In this document: positions 12,781-24,181 of the stretch, one piece after another | How the letters are laid out: every line of letters begins with the position of its first letter | Numbering within the stretch: position 1 is the stretch's first letter | From: Apostichopus japonicus | Lineage: Eukaryota; Echinodermata; Holothuroidea; Aspidochirotida; Stichopodidae | NCBI RefSeq assembly: GCF_037975245.1 | Contig: NC_092572.1 | Span: forward strand, 11,419,769-11,483,768 | Length of the DNA: 64,000 nucleotides | Reading direction: 5' to 3' | Program-made: the position numbers and the translations under genes | The notes under the pieces: generated by a model | The model's database searches: none | Seen by the model: the letters and a program-made list of their open reading frames with translations, nothing else | Told to the model about the DNA's origin: nothing

Positions 12781-12815
12781 CACACATACACACACATACA
12801 TACACACACACACAC
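12781..12815. repeat. (CA)n/(TACA)n microsatellite
   Basis: A run of CACACATACACACACATACA type, about 35 bp. Long open frames on both strands here are produced by the low-complexity sequence and are not genes. Confidence 0.9.
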
Positions 12816-13029
12816 GCCAAGTTGAATGCAAAAAGCAAGGAACCAAAAATTAATACACCAATATCACCCCTTTCAACAGCCGCCTCTCTTTGCCCTCTAT
12901 ACCACCTCCCCGCATCGTATTCGACCCCATCCATGCCACCCAAGAAAACATACTAAAACACGTATACGGTTGATACCTGCGTATAACCCATGCAAATTCC
13001 TTGTCTATTTTATACATTGTAGTAAACCG

Positions 13030-15409
13030 TAGACATTCTTTTTTAAATCAATAAGACCAATGTTCCACCGTATCGATTATTTTCTTCTATCCATAAGGTT
13101 ATCCCACCTAACAACCCCGCCCCCCCCCCCACCGCTTTTTTCTATTTGACAGTGAACATTCACGGTGTACCCTATGGCAACTACACACTTAAGTGACGAA
13201 TACTAGTCTCTGAGAGGAACAAACATCAAAATTTAGTTCTAGCACTAGCTACGAATGTGTGACGAATGTCTAATACTAACTGAAAAGTGACATGTATGAC
13301 ATAAGGACGAATATATATATGTTTACACTAAAATTACTACTTTTTAAGAAATTTTTCAATGAGCAATGAATATGAGAACTCAAAGTTCTATTTGTTATAT
13401 ATTTAATATATTGACAACCTTCGGTAAAAAAGATCCTTTTTCAATTACAATATGGTCAATTCCATGATAAGGTTAACATCATACCCAAAAATTTAAAATC
13501 ATTGTACATTAAAATTGTATAAGTTTCCAATAAATAGAATACTTGTAGACTTTACTAAAAATATTTGTTCACCCCCAAAAAAATCATTTGTTTGATTATG
13601 GGGGTCGGTAATAACAAATGGTTCCTGTAGTTACTAAATTATGAAAAGTACAGCGAAATTTCATTTTGTGCAGATTTGTACATAATAATCATAGATATCA
13701 TCAGTTTTTTTGACTAATTATATTTGCTATAGCATAGTGCTTACTTAATAGCTTCAATTTTTTTTCAACATCACAAGTCACGTCAATTCAAGATAGTGCT
13801 TCTACCTATTTACTGTGTGAAAATTACAGGGGTGTTATAGTTTGATGAATGAATCACTGATTAAAGATATCATATGCATTCCCCTTTAATAAGGCAACTT
13901 GAATAATATGGGCAAACACAATTAAGCTAATTATAATAATTTCATTTGAAATATCAGAATTTAAATTCATGAATATTTATTGCAATATAATGCCTATTTT
14001 ATCACCACAATTGGAAAGTTAGCACGTGTCATTGATTTTTTAGTAATATACAAAAACATAATCTATATTAGTATCTGGCAATGCCATGTGCTATGACTTG
14101 ACAACCTTAAGGTTTAAACTGCTCAATCATTCCCAAAATCCTATGAGTGCATGTATCCTCTCAAATATTACACTTTTGGTTTATTCAAATATGACAAATG
14201 AGAATGGTAATTTGAATCACATTCTGATAGATGTTTCTTCGATAACTTTCAAATGAGTGACTTCAACAGACTAAATATTGTTATAAATATTAATTGACAA
14301 GATATATTGCCTGAACGACTGTACTACCTGTACAGTATATTACCTACTGTCTGCAGTCATGAGGGTAACCCGGTGACATTATTATCATCTGGACATTCCC
14401 AAGGGAAGAACCTTTTGGACACTTTCTAGACCAATGAATGTTATATTTCACTATGCAAGATTTATACCTTCGATTCACTACTGCATTTGGCCTAGAACTA
14501 TCCGAAAAGTGAACTCGTCACGTTTTCTTGTCAAGAGAGTTACAATACATCTTTATCGTTATTTTCGTGCGTTACAACATTTCCTCAAAGTTGCATAGCA
14601 ATTGAGGTAGAGGTGTTTCTCAACTGTGGTTAGATTATAAAAAGTTATTGGGAACATTTTAATAAGACATAAGAAATCAAACATTTGTGTGTGCATTCTG
14701 ATTTTTACTAATAGTGCAGTAACTGTCACACGAGTCACGTTTAGTTTTTCGCCAATTTCATCCCCAATACTTGAGGTATAAATATTGTTGAATGCTTTCC
14801 GCCTCCCAGGTAATTTCTTTATTTGTTTAATGATATCAAATAAAGAGGAATTTTAGTAAAATTGTCACGAGAGTCACCACGAAATTGACAATATACTTCA
14901 GTCCAAATGTGAAAATCTTAACAGCGCGATTTCTCAAAACTCACATTTTGCACATTCGTCATAATGCCAGAATGGGAACGATGTGATAGCTAATGGCTTG
15001 GGATATCACAACACATTCAACTTTTGCCACCATGACCATTTAGATTTTGAGCTAGAAGATTTTCTAAAATACCTTAAATCACCTTCAATTTTCCAGATTT
15101 TTTAACAACTTAGAATGCTTAAAAAGAGGATTTGTGTGGTCCCGTGGTTTGGCATGTATTATATGGCGTACTACTCTCTTCTGTGTATTACAAATGGGAT
15201 TTGTCTGATTGTAGTCTGATTGTTGTGATACCTAAAGATGTCCAATGGTTACATCCTCTGAATCTTAATTTTACCCCTATTATTTATGTACAAAGATTAG
15301 GCATTGAATAAAATGTGAAATTTACTGTGGAGATTGATGTGTGATTAATGTTAAGAAATGGACATGTTTGAATCATTGCATTTATACTGCATTGCATTAT
15401 AACACAAAT
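13030..15409. other. Intronic/intergenic DNA with scattered GTCAC words
   Basis: No exon is recognisable. Variants of TGTCACG-GAGTCAC occur at about 13190, 13258, 13778, 14517, 14726 and 14861, for example TGTCACACGAGTCACGT and TGTCACGAGAGTCACC. This may be a decayed private-word element, but I see no termini. The C-run near 13120 is low complexity. Confidence 0.4.
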
Positions 15410-15641
15410 GGTAATGCAGGGAGTTGTTATGGAATGGAGTTGTGTCTTCCAACCTCCTTTGAACTCATGAAGTTGCTGACAAGGCCATACAAATAAAACC
15501 CGTCACTGCAGCACAGCAGGTGGACATCGCCTGCAGGCGTAATTTGCATAACTCGGCAATATTCGTGACCGGACTCGGCAAGGCCACTTCGGGTAACCAG
15601 GGAGTTGTAAACAAAAGCCTCATATACACACGCGTACAGAC

Positions 15642-15666
15642 CAGGGAGTTGTTATGGAATCTCCTG
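15642..15666. mobile_element. 25-bp hairpin insertion made of transposon ends, 7-bp TSD
   Basis: The 25 bp consist of the first 18 bases of the 4.5-kb element's TIR (CAGGGAGTTGTTATGGAA) followed by TCTCCTG, which nearly completes the inverted end. It is flanked by perfect 7-bp direct repeats TACAGAC (15635-15641 and 15667-15673). It lies inside the 5' part of the 4.5-kb element, ahead of its first exon. It is best read as a minimal remnant or a terminal-hairpin insertion of the same family. Confidence 0.75.
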
Positions 15667-15701
15667 TACAGACACAGCATTATACATCTTTACATACCAA
15701 A

Positions 15702-15981
15702 ATGGACACCAAAGAAATACTAGAATCATTAGATTTAACTGAATTCTTCGATTGGGAAGAGTTTGAGAAGTTGTCTGTGACCAAAGATGACACAAATAGC
15801 GACACAGCATTTTCGGTTTGCAAGTGTAAACTTCCGTCCACTGAAAATTTGTTTCGGTGCAACCGTGAAACTTGCCAAACTAGCCTATATGGTTTCACAC
15901 AACATGTATACTGAAGGTTAGGCTGGTGGACTGGGCACAGAAAACGCTGGAGGAGTGGATTTGTTCCTCAAGATTGCAAAG
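15702..15981 (+). pseudogene. Transposase-like gene of the 4.5-kb element, first exon (broken)
   Basis: From ATG at 15702 the frame encodes an acidic start (MDTKEILESLDLTEFFDWEE) and then a Cys-rich piece with CKCKLPS and CNRETCQTS spacing. In-frame TGA follows HVY at about 15912-15914. Reading on in the same frame gives WWTGHRKRW and FVPQDCK, ending at AAAG|GTACGA, a good donor. The Cys/His pattern suggests a DNA-binding zinc finger. The stop and the distance to the next exon indicate a decayed transposon gene. I do not recognise a named family. Confidence 0.5.
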
Positions 15982-16980
15982 GTACGAGTAAAAAACAGGC
16001 ATTGACAAAGTATTTGTAACTGCGATTGATAAGATCCAGCATGAATTATTCGCATTTTATGTGCATTGGCCTAGGTTTATCTTAGGCACAAATGCACCTT
16101 TCTGTCATTTCCTTGCCTCATTCATTGTTAGTGTTACTAGTACTAGGCCTATACACCACTGTATGTAGTTCGGCGTAGGATTAATGTTACTTGTTGTTAG
16201 TCCCGTTGTTCCTAAATTTAGCGAAATCCGAAGTTAGGCTATGCATTGTTATGGACTAGCCTACTCTTCTTTATGTGCGTGTGTAGCCTTTTATTCACTG
16301 AGGCCTAGACCCTGTCAGTTAACTTGGAATTGGAAATATGGTTTCCTTATTGGATAGGCCTACTGCTGGGCCATCAAAATATCTGTACAAAACATAGATT
16401 ACAAGTTAATTGTGTAGCATGGTAGGCTTGTATTGTAACTCTGCTGCAAATAGTTTTGGTTGCCCGCTCTGTCCTTGCTATGTTAAAATTTAGTAATATC
16501 TGAAGGTGCAACAATTATGAAACCATTACTATATATGACAAAAAATAAGCCCCTAATTGAAGTTGTTAATATGACAGTGTAGCCTAATGTTGAATGTTGA
16601 TATTTTAATCTGGGGGCGGAATATAATTTTCTTTGAAGAATATTTGTTTTATTATTTACATAATTTTTATTATGATACGTTAAGAAATTATTCGAATCAC
16701 AATGTCCAGCACAGAATATATAGTGATGTTATTTCTTTCTTTCTACTATGAAATTCGAAGGGCTTTTTAGAAGCTCAATTTTAACTGAATCATGAAATGC
16801 ATACTCGTGAATATGAATTCCCTTTCAAAGTTAAAAATTGCTGCAGATTCTTTTTTTTTTTTAAAGGGATGGAAAATACTCCTCACCAGTTACAAGTTAT
16901 GTTATTTATGACTGGTGTTTCTTTAATATTGTGAAAAATAGCCTGTTCCTTGAAAACTGTCATAACTCTTTCATTTACAG

Positions 16981-17990
16981 GAATGCAGTATCCCGCAAAG
17001 AGCTTTTAGGAAGGCTGATGCTTCAGTGCTTGCCATGGATTTTTTTGAAGCTGCCATCAACAACATCTTTGAAGACGACCTATTCAAACTGAAGACCCCA
17101 CTAACATCAAGTGTCATACATTTATCAAGAAGAGTAATGCTTCATATAAAAGATGAAAAATTTGGCAAGTTTGCTGCAGAAACAGTAGAACAATTGTGGT
17201 CGATAACTAAGAACATAAGAGGGACCACATTTTCTGATAAAGTGAAGCGTGAAATGTGGCATGAATTCCACAAGTATAGGTCAATGGATAAAACATTAAG
17301 AAGATGGCAGAAACTACTAAATGAGGTGGATATTCAAAGGGAAGCAGAAAAAGAAGTATTCATTTTACAGCATGCCATGGAAAAGATATTTTCCTCCCTA
17401 TTAGCAACCTTGCTGGAAAGTGACATGCCAGCGACAACCTTAGACGTGACCCCTGAAGCAATGACTCAGACAGAGGACCAGGCATTGCGGTACTGTGCTG
17501 GTTATGTACCATATAAATTAATAAAAAAACACAATAAAAAGCAAAGCAATGAAGTTGCTGTTCAAGTGTTCAATATGTCCAAATTTTATCTAAGTGGTGT
17601 CAGGATGAAAGCCCAGCTGCAGACTCATTTCTGGCTTATTCAAATAAGTGGATTCAAATACAGAATAGAGGTGGCTTATTTCTAGTCAATGATAGTGTAT
17701 TTATGTTTTTCAAACGTATGGAAGAAATTGTAAGGACAACCGTACAAACTAAAAATATTGTTTGCTTACAAGATGTAAACCTGCAAGGTTAATTAATGAA
17801 AAAAATGGAAGGTAATCGGCAACTGTTGTGTACGTGGAATACTGTTTGTGACGTTCTTTCTCAGGAAGCTACTTCTAAACTTCGTTCTGAAGTAATGAAA
17901 TGTTACATCAACATGAGATGTAATCCTTTATGAAAGTATATGTAAATATTTATAAGCAACAACAGACAAAATATCAAAAAAATCCGACAA
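16981..17990 (+). pseudogene. Transposase-like gene of the 4.5-kb element, main exon, frameshifted
   Basis: An acceptor (TTTCATTTACAG, ending 16980) opens a frame of about 235 codons to 17685. The protein is mostly helical and charged, with a conserved-looking ALRYCAGYVPYKLIKK segment (about residue 175 of the open stretch at 17026). In the next frame, from about 17600, the sequence continues NRGGLFLVNDSVFMFFKRME, so a frameshift lies near 17595-17605. A second shift lies near 17780, and a third frame gives CYINMRC and VYVNIYKQ. I have an impression of similar uncharacterised transposon-linked proteins in cnidarians and echinoderms, from memory only. No DDE triad could be assigned. Confidence 0.6.
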
Positions 17991-19903
17991 AGGACTTAGA
18001 CAAAGTTTAGGGAAGTAGAGAAACCATTGTTCTAGTTGAAATGAATAGTGCTAGATTATGAAGGGAGGGAGGATGGCTGCATATGGCTTAACATTAAGTT
18101 TTGTTCTAATTATAACAGTTAATTTGTCATGCTGATACTTACACTACAAAGATTTGTGAAACCACTACTGATAATTTAACACTCAAGTTTGAAGGTTTAC
18201 ATCTCTTTCGAATTTTGAGTATGTGGTTTTAAGATGAAAAGCGACGTGGGGGGGGGGGGGAGGCAGGCTCTGAGGTTAACAAACCTAGGGACAGTAATAA
18301 CTAACCCATAGTTTATCTCATTCCATATCATGTTATTCATTCCTTAAATTTCTTCTTTTGTCCATTTTGATAATTTTGTGTACAAGTTTTATGTTAACAA
18401 TGAAGACTTTACAACAGTCATTGCAAATTCACATTCTTGTTTTGTGTACTTTTTTTCATTTAACCTCTTCATGCTCTAGTTCAAATCCAGCATAAAGCAT
18501 GCATTTGTATCACTGTATGATGTTTTCACTACAAATTTAACAAAAAAGCGATGAAGATAGCATCGTGAATACTACTTCTTCAAGAATAATTTATACAGCA
18601 TTCTGATCATACCCAAGGTGTACTCTACCTACAGATCAATATTGTGCACTTTCCAAAAATTTGTCATTTCTACATTTATTTGAATTGTTGAAGGAAATGC
18701 TGCTACATACAAAGAAAGGTGCCATTTACATCAGTACGAGTTTTAATCTGTGATGTATCAGTATAAAATCATTTTGGAGTGGACATAATGAAAATAAATC
18801 AGCGAAATGGTGACAATTCATTATCCTGAAAAACATATTGTCTTTTAGAAGCATTAGGCAAATAATCATAAGATATGATCAAATTCGCGGCTCACTTGCA
18901 CGACTTATGGACCAAAATATAAGCAACTGTCTGAACTAAAGGCTTAAGTATTCAGAAAACAGTAGGCTATTCATTTAGCTAATTTTATCTATGTGTACAC
19001 CTCAGTCTTGACTAGGGGGCCAAGCAGTAACCATTCTCTCGATTGAGACTTTCCGTGAATAATATCCTGTAAAAAGTACTAAATTCCCCAAATATACGAG
19101 TGAAATGTTGTAACAACTTAAAAATTTAGAACTAACATTAGTCCTAGCCCTACCACAGTACCACTACCACATAGTACCACAGTGTATCATTGTATCGTGA
19201 AACAAACTACACAAAGTAGGCTATACTGGTTTCGCCGTTATTGCCAACAAATGGCGCCAAAATTTTACCGATCGTGAAATTACCATGGTAACGGCCCACG
19301 AAATACTAAATTTTGACATTAGACTTTCCAGTTTTTCTCCAAATTGGCAGTAAGTGCCATGACTTTACGATCCAGTTTTGGGCAGCTAAGTGATTGATGT
19401 ACACGACAACACAATAACAAAACGCCGAAACGATGCGCAAATTTACTAAAAAGTCACTTCTTTCTAGCCTAAAATTCCCAAAATTACATACAATATTCGA
19501 CAAAAACATGGAGAACAATTTGGCATAACTTCTCGGAAAAAAATCGGCCGAATTTCGGGTTTTCACGAAGAAAAAGTTCACTGATTCTTCTTCAACTGCA
19601 CATAAGTTTCGGCCATGACACTACAAGGAATAACTACTGCGCATGCGGTTTATATCAGGGGAAGCCCCATGAAGTAATCGGCTAGATACGGTCGAACGAT
19701 AGAGGGCGTTTTGAACAAGTCGCCTGAGTCGGCAACTTCATATGGTTCAAAGGAAATCTGATCGCTCTCTGGGGATGCCTGACCTTCGTGTTTAGTCATA
19801 GGGTTTACATAGCCTGCGTGGTATATCCTGAGGTGGTTTTAAGGACATGGTGATAAAATATCTGAAGACAGAACTCCATTCCATAACAACTCCCTGGGTA
19901 ATG

Positions 19904-20213
19904 TATACCGCAAGTCATACTGTGTGGAAAGGAGTACAACTTTACACAGTCGGCTGTAATACCAGCTTGTGTGTGTGTGACAGTGTAGAATACTCCCATG
20001 TAAACAAAGCTGTCCTTATGATGCAGTAGGATTTCTGCAGTGTGCATTGTGTTGTGCCATTGATGTTCATTCAATCAAGACAAGTCTGACTATAGAATCA
20101 ATGAAAAAACTGGTTAGTCATTTAGAGCATACAATGGGTATAAATCCTGAGAACTTACTCAGGGTCACCCATTCACCAATATTTGCAATTTATGATTCAG
20201 AATTGACCAGACC
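19904..20213. other. Short intronic stretch, nothing recognised
   Basis: No exon or repeat boundary is supported between the end of the 4.5-kb transposon and the TTAA-type repeat that starts at 20218. Confidence 0.4.
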
Positions 20214-20217
20214 TTAA

Positions 20218-20735
20218 AGCAGCATTTTGCATTTGGTCGCCGTTCTCTACTTTTTTGACATGTCCATCAAGTTTCTTACATGATCAATCTCAAAACAGCA
20301 AACTAAGATATTAGCCAAGTTTTTACCTGCCAACTACGTTAATATTGGCGAGTAATTAAGGATATTTGCAGATGATGAGAAAAATGTCCACGACAAATTC
20401 CACATTTAAAATTAATGGCATACAGTTCCCCTAAACCCACTAGTTAATTTGAATTCAACCAATCAGCGATGCAGGATTAGTTATGAGCCGTTGCTTAAAA
20501 TAGATTCAAAACTTTATGTGTTGGTACAACCAGGGAGTTGTTATGGAACTCCCTAGTACAACTGCCATATAGACTGTACACAAATCTAGCATGGTGTTAT
20601 ATTACGTATTGGTCAACGACGTTCGTAGTGTTTAAATATTCATTTTATGGACAAGGCTTATTGGGAACCCAACATAAAATATCTTGGAGAAAAACAAAGC
20701 TGAAAGTTGCACATTTTTCGACTTTTATGCCACCA
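20218..20735. repeat. Truncated copy of a TTAA-type repeat, inverted relative to the copy at 28.3-29.0 kb
   Basis: It begins TTAA|AGCAGCATTTTGC (TTAA at 20214-20217), the same end as the complete element at 28208-29002 read from its right side. Similarity runs through TTTTTTGACATGTCCATC, GATATTAGCCAAG and ATATAGACTGTACACAAATC to GACTTTTATGCCACCAT, then stops. The open frame at 20538-20762 aligns with that at 28512-28291, but this is a shared repeat and not a conserved gene. It carries a 25-bp hairpin insertion at 20531-20555. Confidence 0.75.
20531..20555. mobile_element. 25-bp hairpin insertion, 7-bp TSD GTACAAC
   Basis: The sequence is CAGGGAGTTGTTATGGAA followed by CTCCCTA, a hairpin with a 9-bp stem (one end base changed) and a 7-base loop GTTATGG. 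Perfect 7-bp direct repeats GTACAAC flank it (20524-20530 and 20556-20562). Its ends equal those of the 4.5-kb transposon at 15417-19896. The homologous site at 28485-28504 has the same repeats around only CAGGGA. Confidence 0.8.
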
Positions 20736-20762
20736 TGCTCTTACAAACACGGCCGTAATTAA

Positions 20763-23326
20763 CTTCATTATTTTACTTATACGCAAATATCTTGGTCTAC
20801 AAGCATATAGGGCCGGGGCAATGTCTACTTGAAATACACATCAAAATTGTTTCTAGCTCTATAAAGCAACGTAGGAGAACGGATTGAAACAAGACGGCAA
20901 ATCTCTCTGGTAGATTCTTTCGAAAACTGGAAAATGCTGAAGGAGGTAGGTGATTGCAATCCCCCAGTCGAAGTAGCTTAGGCCTAGGTAAGTCAATTAA
21001 CTTTCATTACCGATTCAACTACAGTAAGGCTGTTGATCATCATAGCTACAAGCACTGTGGGATAAGCCTGTAACGACTTTAGGCTTTACAAGTTACATTC
21101 AGGTCATCTTAGTTAGTGTCACTGTCCGGACACATGGTAAAAGTATCTGTACTAATACCGTGACTATAGCCAAAGTATAAGTAGCGATCTTTATTTTCTG
21201 TTGGTTTCTGCTTACTTTGAAGAAAAGATAATGCCTGGCCCACATGCTTTATAAAAGCATAAAGAAAGTGGATAATTTTCAAGTGTTTCCAAGGAATATT
21301 TACTACATCAGGAGTCCTCATTTTGAAGGAAAACGATGCAGGCACTGTACATGTGGTTAATATGCATTCCTAGCTATGAGCAAACATTTGGGTGCTAAGT
21401 TAGGGAACATAGACTAGTAGTCTGTAGGATACTAAGGACAGGCCTAACTAGTATTACTAACCTGACTTCTTTTTTATTTCCTTCTGATTGATGTATAATT
21501 GACTCATGGCCCACTGAAAATTCAGAAATTATGATTGCTATACTGTATAATTGACACATTGCCTGCTGAAAATGCATGAAGTATGACCAAACTCAATGCA
21601 GCACTACTACTCACCCTTAGATATAAAGCACCTACTGTACAAAACTAATGGAAAGTAGATGGCGTTTTCTTGCCTTCTCCTACTCCCCAGGCGACTAACA
21701 CTCTAAAATCAGAAAAAAGAAGTCCCAACAAAACAATGTTCCCAAAAATAGAAATTTTGGCGGTTAACTCCCGGCATATTATTCTGCCTATAAGGGTCCC
21801 TTTTGAAATAATAAGTAAGCAACAAGTAAGTTTTTAGCAGAATTTTTGCAAAAGCAAACTTAGAAAGTGTTCATAATGATGAAGAATAATTATCTGATTG
21901 CAAAAAATGGTTAAGCTAGTATATTACTATGGACATTATAGAATAATTTAACATACATGTGCATGAATTTAGGACAGTTGAAGATACTATAACCATGGAG
22001 CCATATTTTTTGCCCGTCATTTCGACTTCACCTTTTACAACATCTGCGTTGAGAGCATTGCCAGGAAGTCATCCTACATATGACAGTATTGAAAAGGCAC
22101 ACCACTTTCAACATTTATTATTTAACCCAAATCTAGGCCACTCACAAATTGGGGTATATAAATGTGGACGGAAAAAGTGATGTCCAAAAGACTGGTAGGA
22201 TTTCGCAAACAACTTGCAAATTCATCGGTGAAATTTTCTAAAATATTTATGAGAGGGCACCTATAGCCACAATGATTGATCATGACATATTTGGAGTAAC
22301 CCATTTTGGAGTTAAGAATAGCTCCAAGTTAAAATAACATAGTTTGAAAACGACAACATTTTCCGTCCACATTTTGGCAGCTCTGGGAGAATAGGATATA
22401 TCTCAGGTAATTGTCTATGCTATGGTGGACTCTCTCCATGGGGATAATATTTGTAACTCTAGAATCTCTAATTCTTTTGTTACAATGCTCCTAATGCCTT
22501 GTATGCTAATTTGGGCACTTTAAACCCTATTAAACCCTTTAAACCCTATTATGATAAAGTACTGAAAGGACTGTTGAGTCATTCATATTGTAGAAATTAA
22601 ATACCTAACTATTTCGTCTGCAAATGGTTGCTGTGCATCAGTTGTTTAGTTCAAAGGGCAGAGCTTATCCTTTGAATGTCTCTAATAACATGTGGTTTTA
22701 TGCAGAGCATGCATAACCTTAATATACCTAACCCCCACCACACACACTGCATGGCATTCCTGAGGCAAATCACACTACTAACTGTGAAAATTCTGTGGAT
22801 TGCCTAATATTGAACAAACAAGTGCACTGCACAACAACACCAGGTTGCACAAAAGATAATGCAGTAATATAGCTTAAAAGTTTTTTTACCAGCATAACAA
22901 AGGCACATTAACAGACAGAGCATGGGGGAAGTTTTTGAGGTTGTTAAGTTTCTGATAATTTTTGATGAAAATATTTATTTTTTATTCCAATCGATTAATT
23001 CAGCCACCTTGCAGAATACAGTCTCCATATAGGATCTTGCTAACTCAGTAAGTATTGACTCCAGGGAACCACAGATGCCCTATATTAGAAATACGGTCAA
23101 CAATTCCAATGAACTGGTCCAGTAACAATACCTAGTATACTAGGTACGATAGTCTCCTGTTTTTAAATGCTTTTTTCTTTAAACAAAATTAATATCTGTC
23201 TATATATTTATGGAATTATGTAAAAGTAAAATAACAGACTGGAAAGGTCACAATGCAATGAAACTTCAATGGCAATGCCCCCAAATTAGGTTGCAAACGT
23301 ATAGTCTAGTGGGGTAAAAAAAAACG
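20763..23326. other. Long intron sequence, no exon recognised
   Basis: Lies within the ~20-kb intron of the Ig receptor gene as reconstructed. Open frames here are short and show no domain, splice framing or compositional signal that I trust. A TTTAAACCCTATTAAACCC repetition near 22520-22555 is low complexity. Confidence 0.4.
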
Positions 23327-24181
23327 GGGTACACCCCTCAGTTCGACAAGTTTTCAGTCCGAAAATAAAATACACGTTTTCAGTCCGAAAATGAAATACA
23401 CGTTGTCAGTCCAAAAATGAAATACACGTTTTCAGTCCGAAAATAAAATACACGTTTTCAGTCCGAAAATGTATTCAGTTGGGGAATGAAAGCAGTTTTA
23501 ATGCCATAATATCACCAATAAACCGCGACAGCCCGAACTGATAGTAAACAAATCGATTGAATCTTTCATATATACTCATAATTGACAAATAAGGAGTAAA
23601 GTTATGAAAATATATTGGAATTTTCGGTCCCCCTTGGACCTTCGTCAGCAATATTGGCAGTCGAATGAAAAGTAGAAAATGTAACACAATGGAAGTATGA
23701 CGCTAGGTTTAAAGTGTAAATTGCATTGATGGAATTAGAACCAAACAAACTATGACTATACAGGAAGCTGATTAAGGAGCGAAGAACGGATTACATATGT
23801 TTGTAGAACTGATAGTTGTTAAGGGGTCCCAAGTCTTTGTGGTGGCCGGTGATGTGAGACTAAATTCAAAAGATCCAATCGATTTTTTTACTATCAGTTT
23901 GGGCTGACACTGTTTATTAGTGATATTATGGCATTAAAACTGCTTTCATTCCCTAAATGAAAACGTGTATCTCATTTTCGGACTGAAAACGTGTATTTCA
24001 TTTTCGGACTGAAAACGTGTATTTCATTTTCGGACTGAAAACGTGTATTTCATTTTCGGACTGAAAACGTGTATTTTATTTTCGGACTAAAAACGTGTCG
24101 GACTGAAAACTTGTTTTTTCGGACTGAGAACGTGTATTTTATTTTCGGACTGAAAACGTGTCGGACTGAAAACGTGTACCC
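23327..24181. repeat. Foldback element with 26-bp tandem units in both arms
   Basis: Ends GGGTACAC (23327) and GTGTACCC (24174-24181) are inverted. The left arm has about four tandem 26-bp units containing TTTTCAGTCCGAAAAT and AAATACACG. The right arm has the complement about six or more times, with deletions near its end. Inside these, unique arms also match in inverse (GGGAATGAAAGCAGTTTTAA and ACTATCAGTTTGGGCTG type sequence, about 23478-23560 and 23880-23960). The central ~300 bp is unpaired and has no gene. Flanks are A-rich, so the target duplication is unclear. Confidence 0.85.

Larger units (their letters stand above)
15417..19896. mobile_element. 4.5-kb TIR transposon with 7-bp target duplication, family not recognised
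   Basis: Inverted ends of 33 bp with one mismatch begin CAGGGAGTTGTTATGGAATG (15417 inward; complement ending at 19896). Perfect 7-bp direct repeats GGTAATG lie at 15410-15416 and 19897-19903. The interior carries two exon-like open stretches reading rightward, with a splice acceptor between them. The 5' zone also holds two further copies of the terminal motif (15598 and 15642). A 7-bp duplication is unusual. From memory IS3EU (6 bp) and Dada (6-7 bp) come near, but I cannot assign the family. The coding part is frameshifted, so this copy is probably inactive. Confidence 0.85.

Noticed and set aside
12601-13032. Overlapping open frames on both strands around 12.6-13.0 kb
   Set aside because: They are driven by the CA-repeat and low-complexity sequence, with no splice or start support.
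20538-20762. Similar open frames at 20538-20762 (+) and 28512-28291 (-), looking like a conserved small protein family
   Set aside because: Both lie in copies of one TTAA-type repeat. DNA similarity extends well beyond the frames, and the first contains a hairpin insertion with target duplication. No domain is seen.
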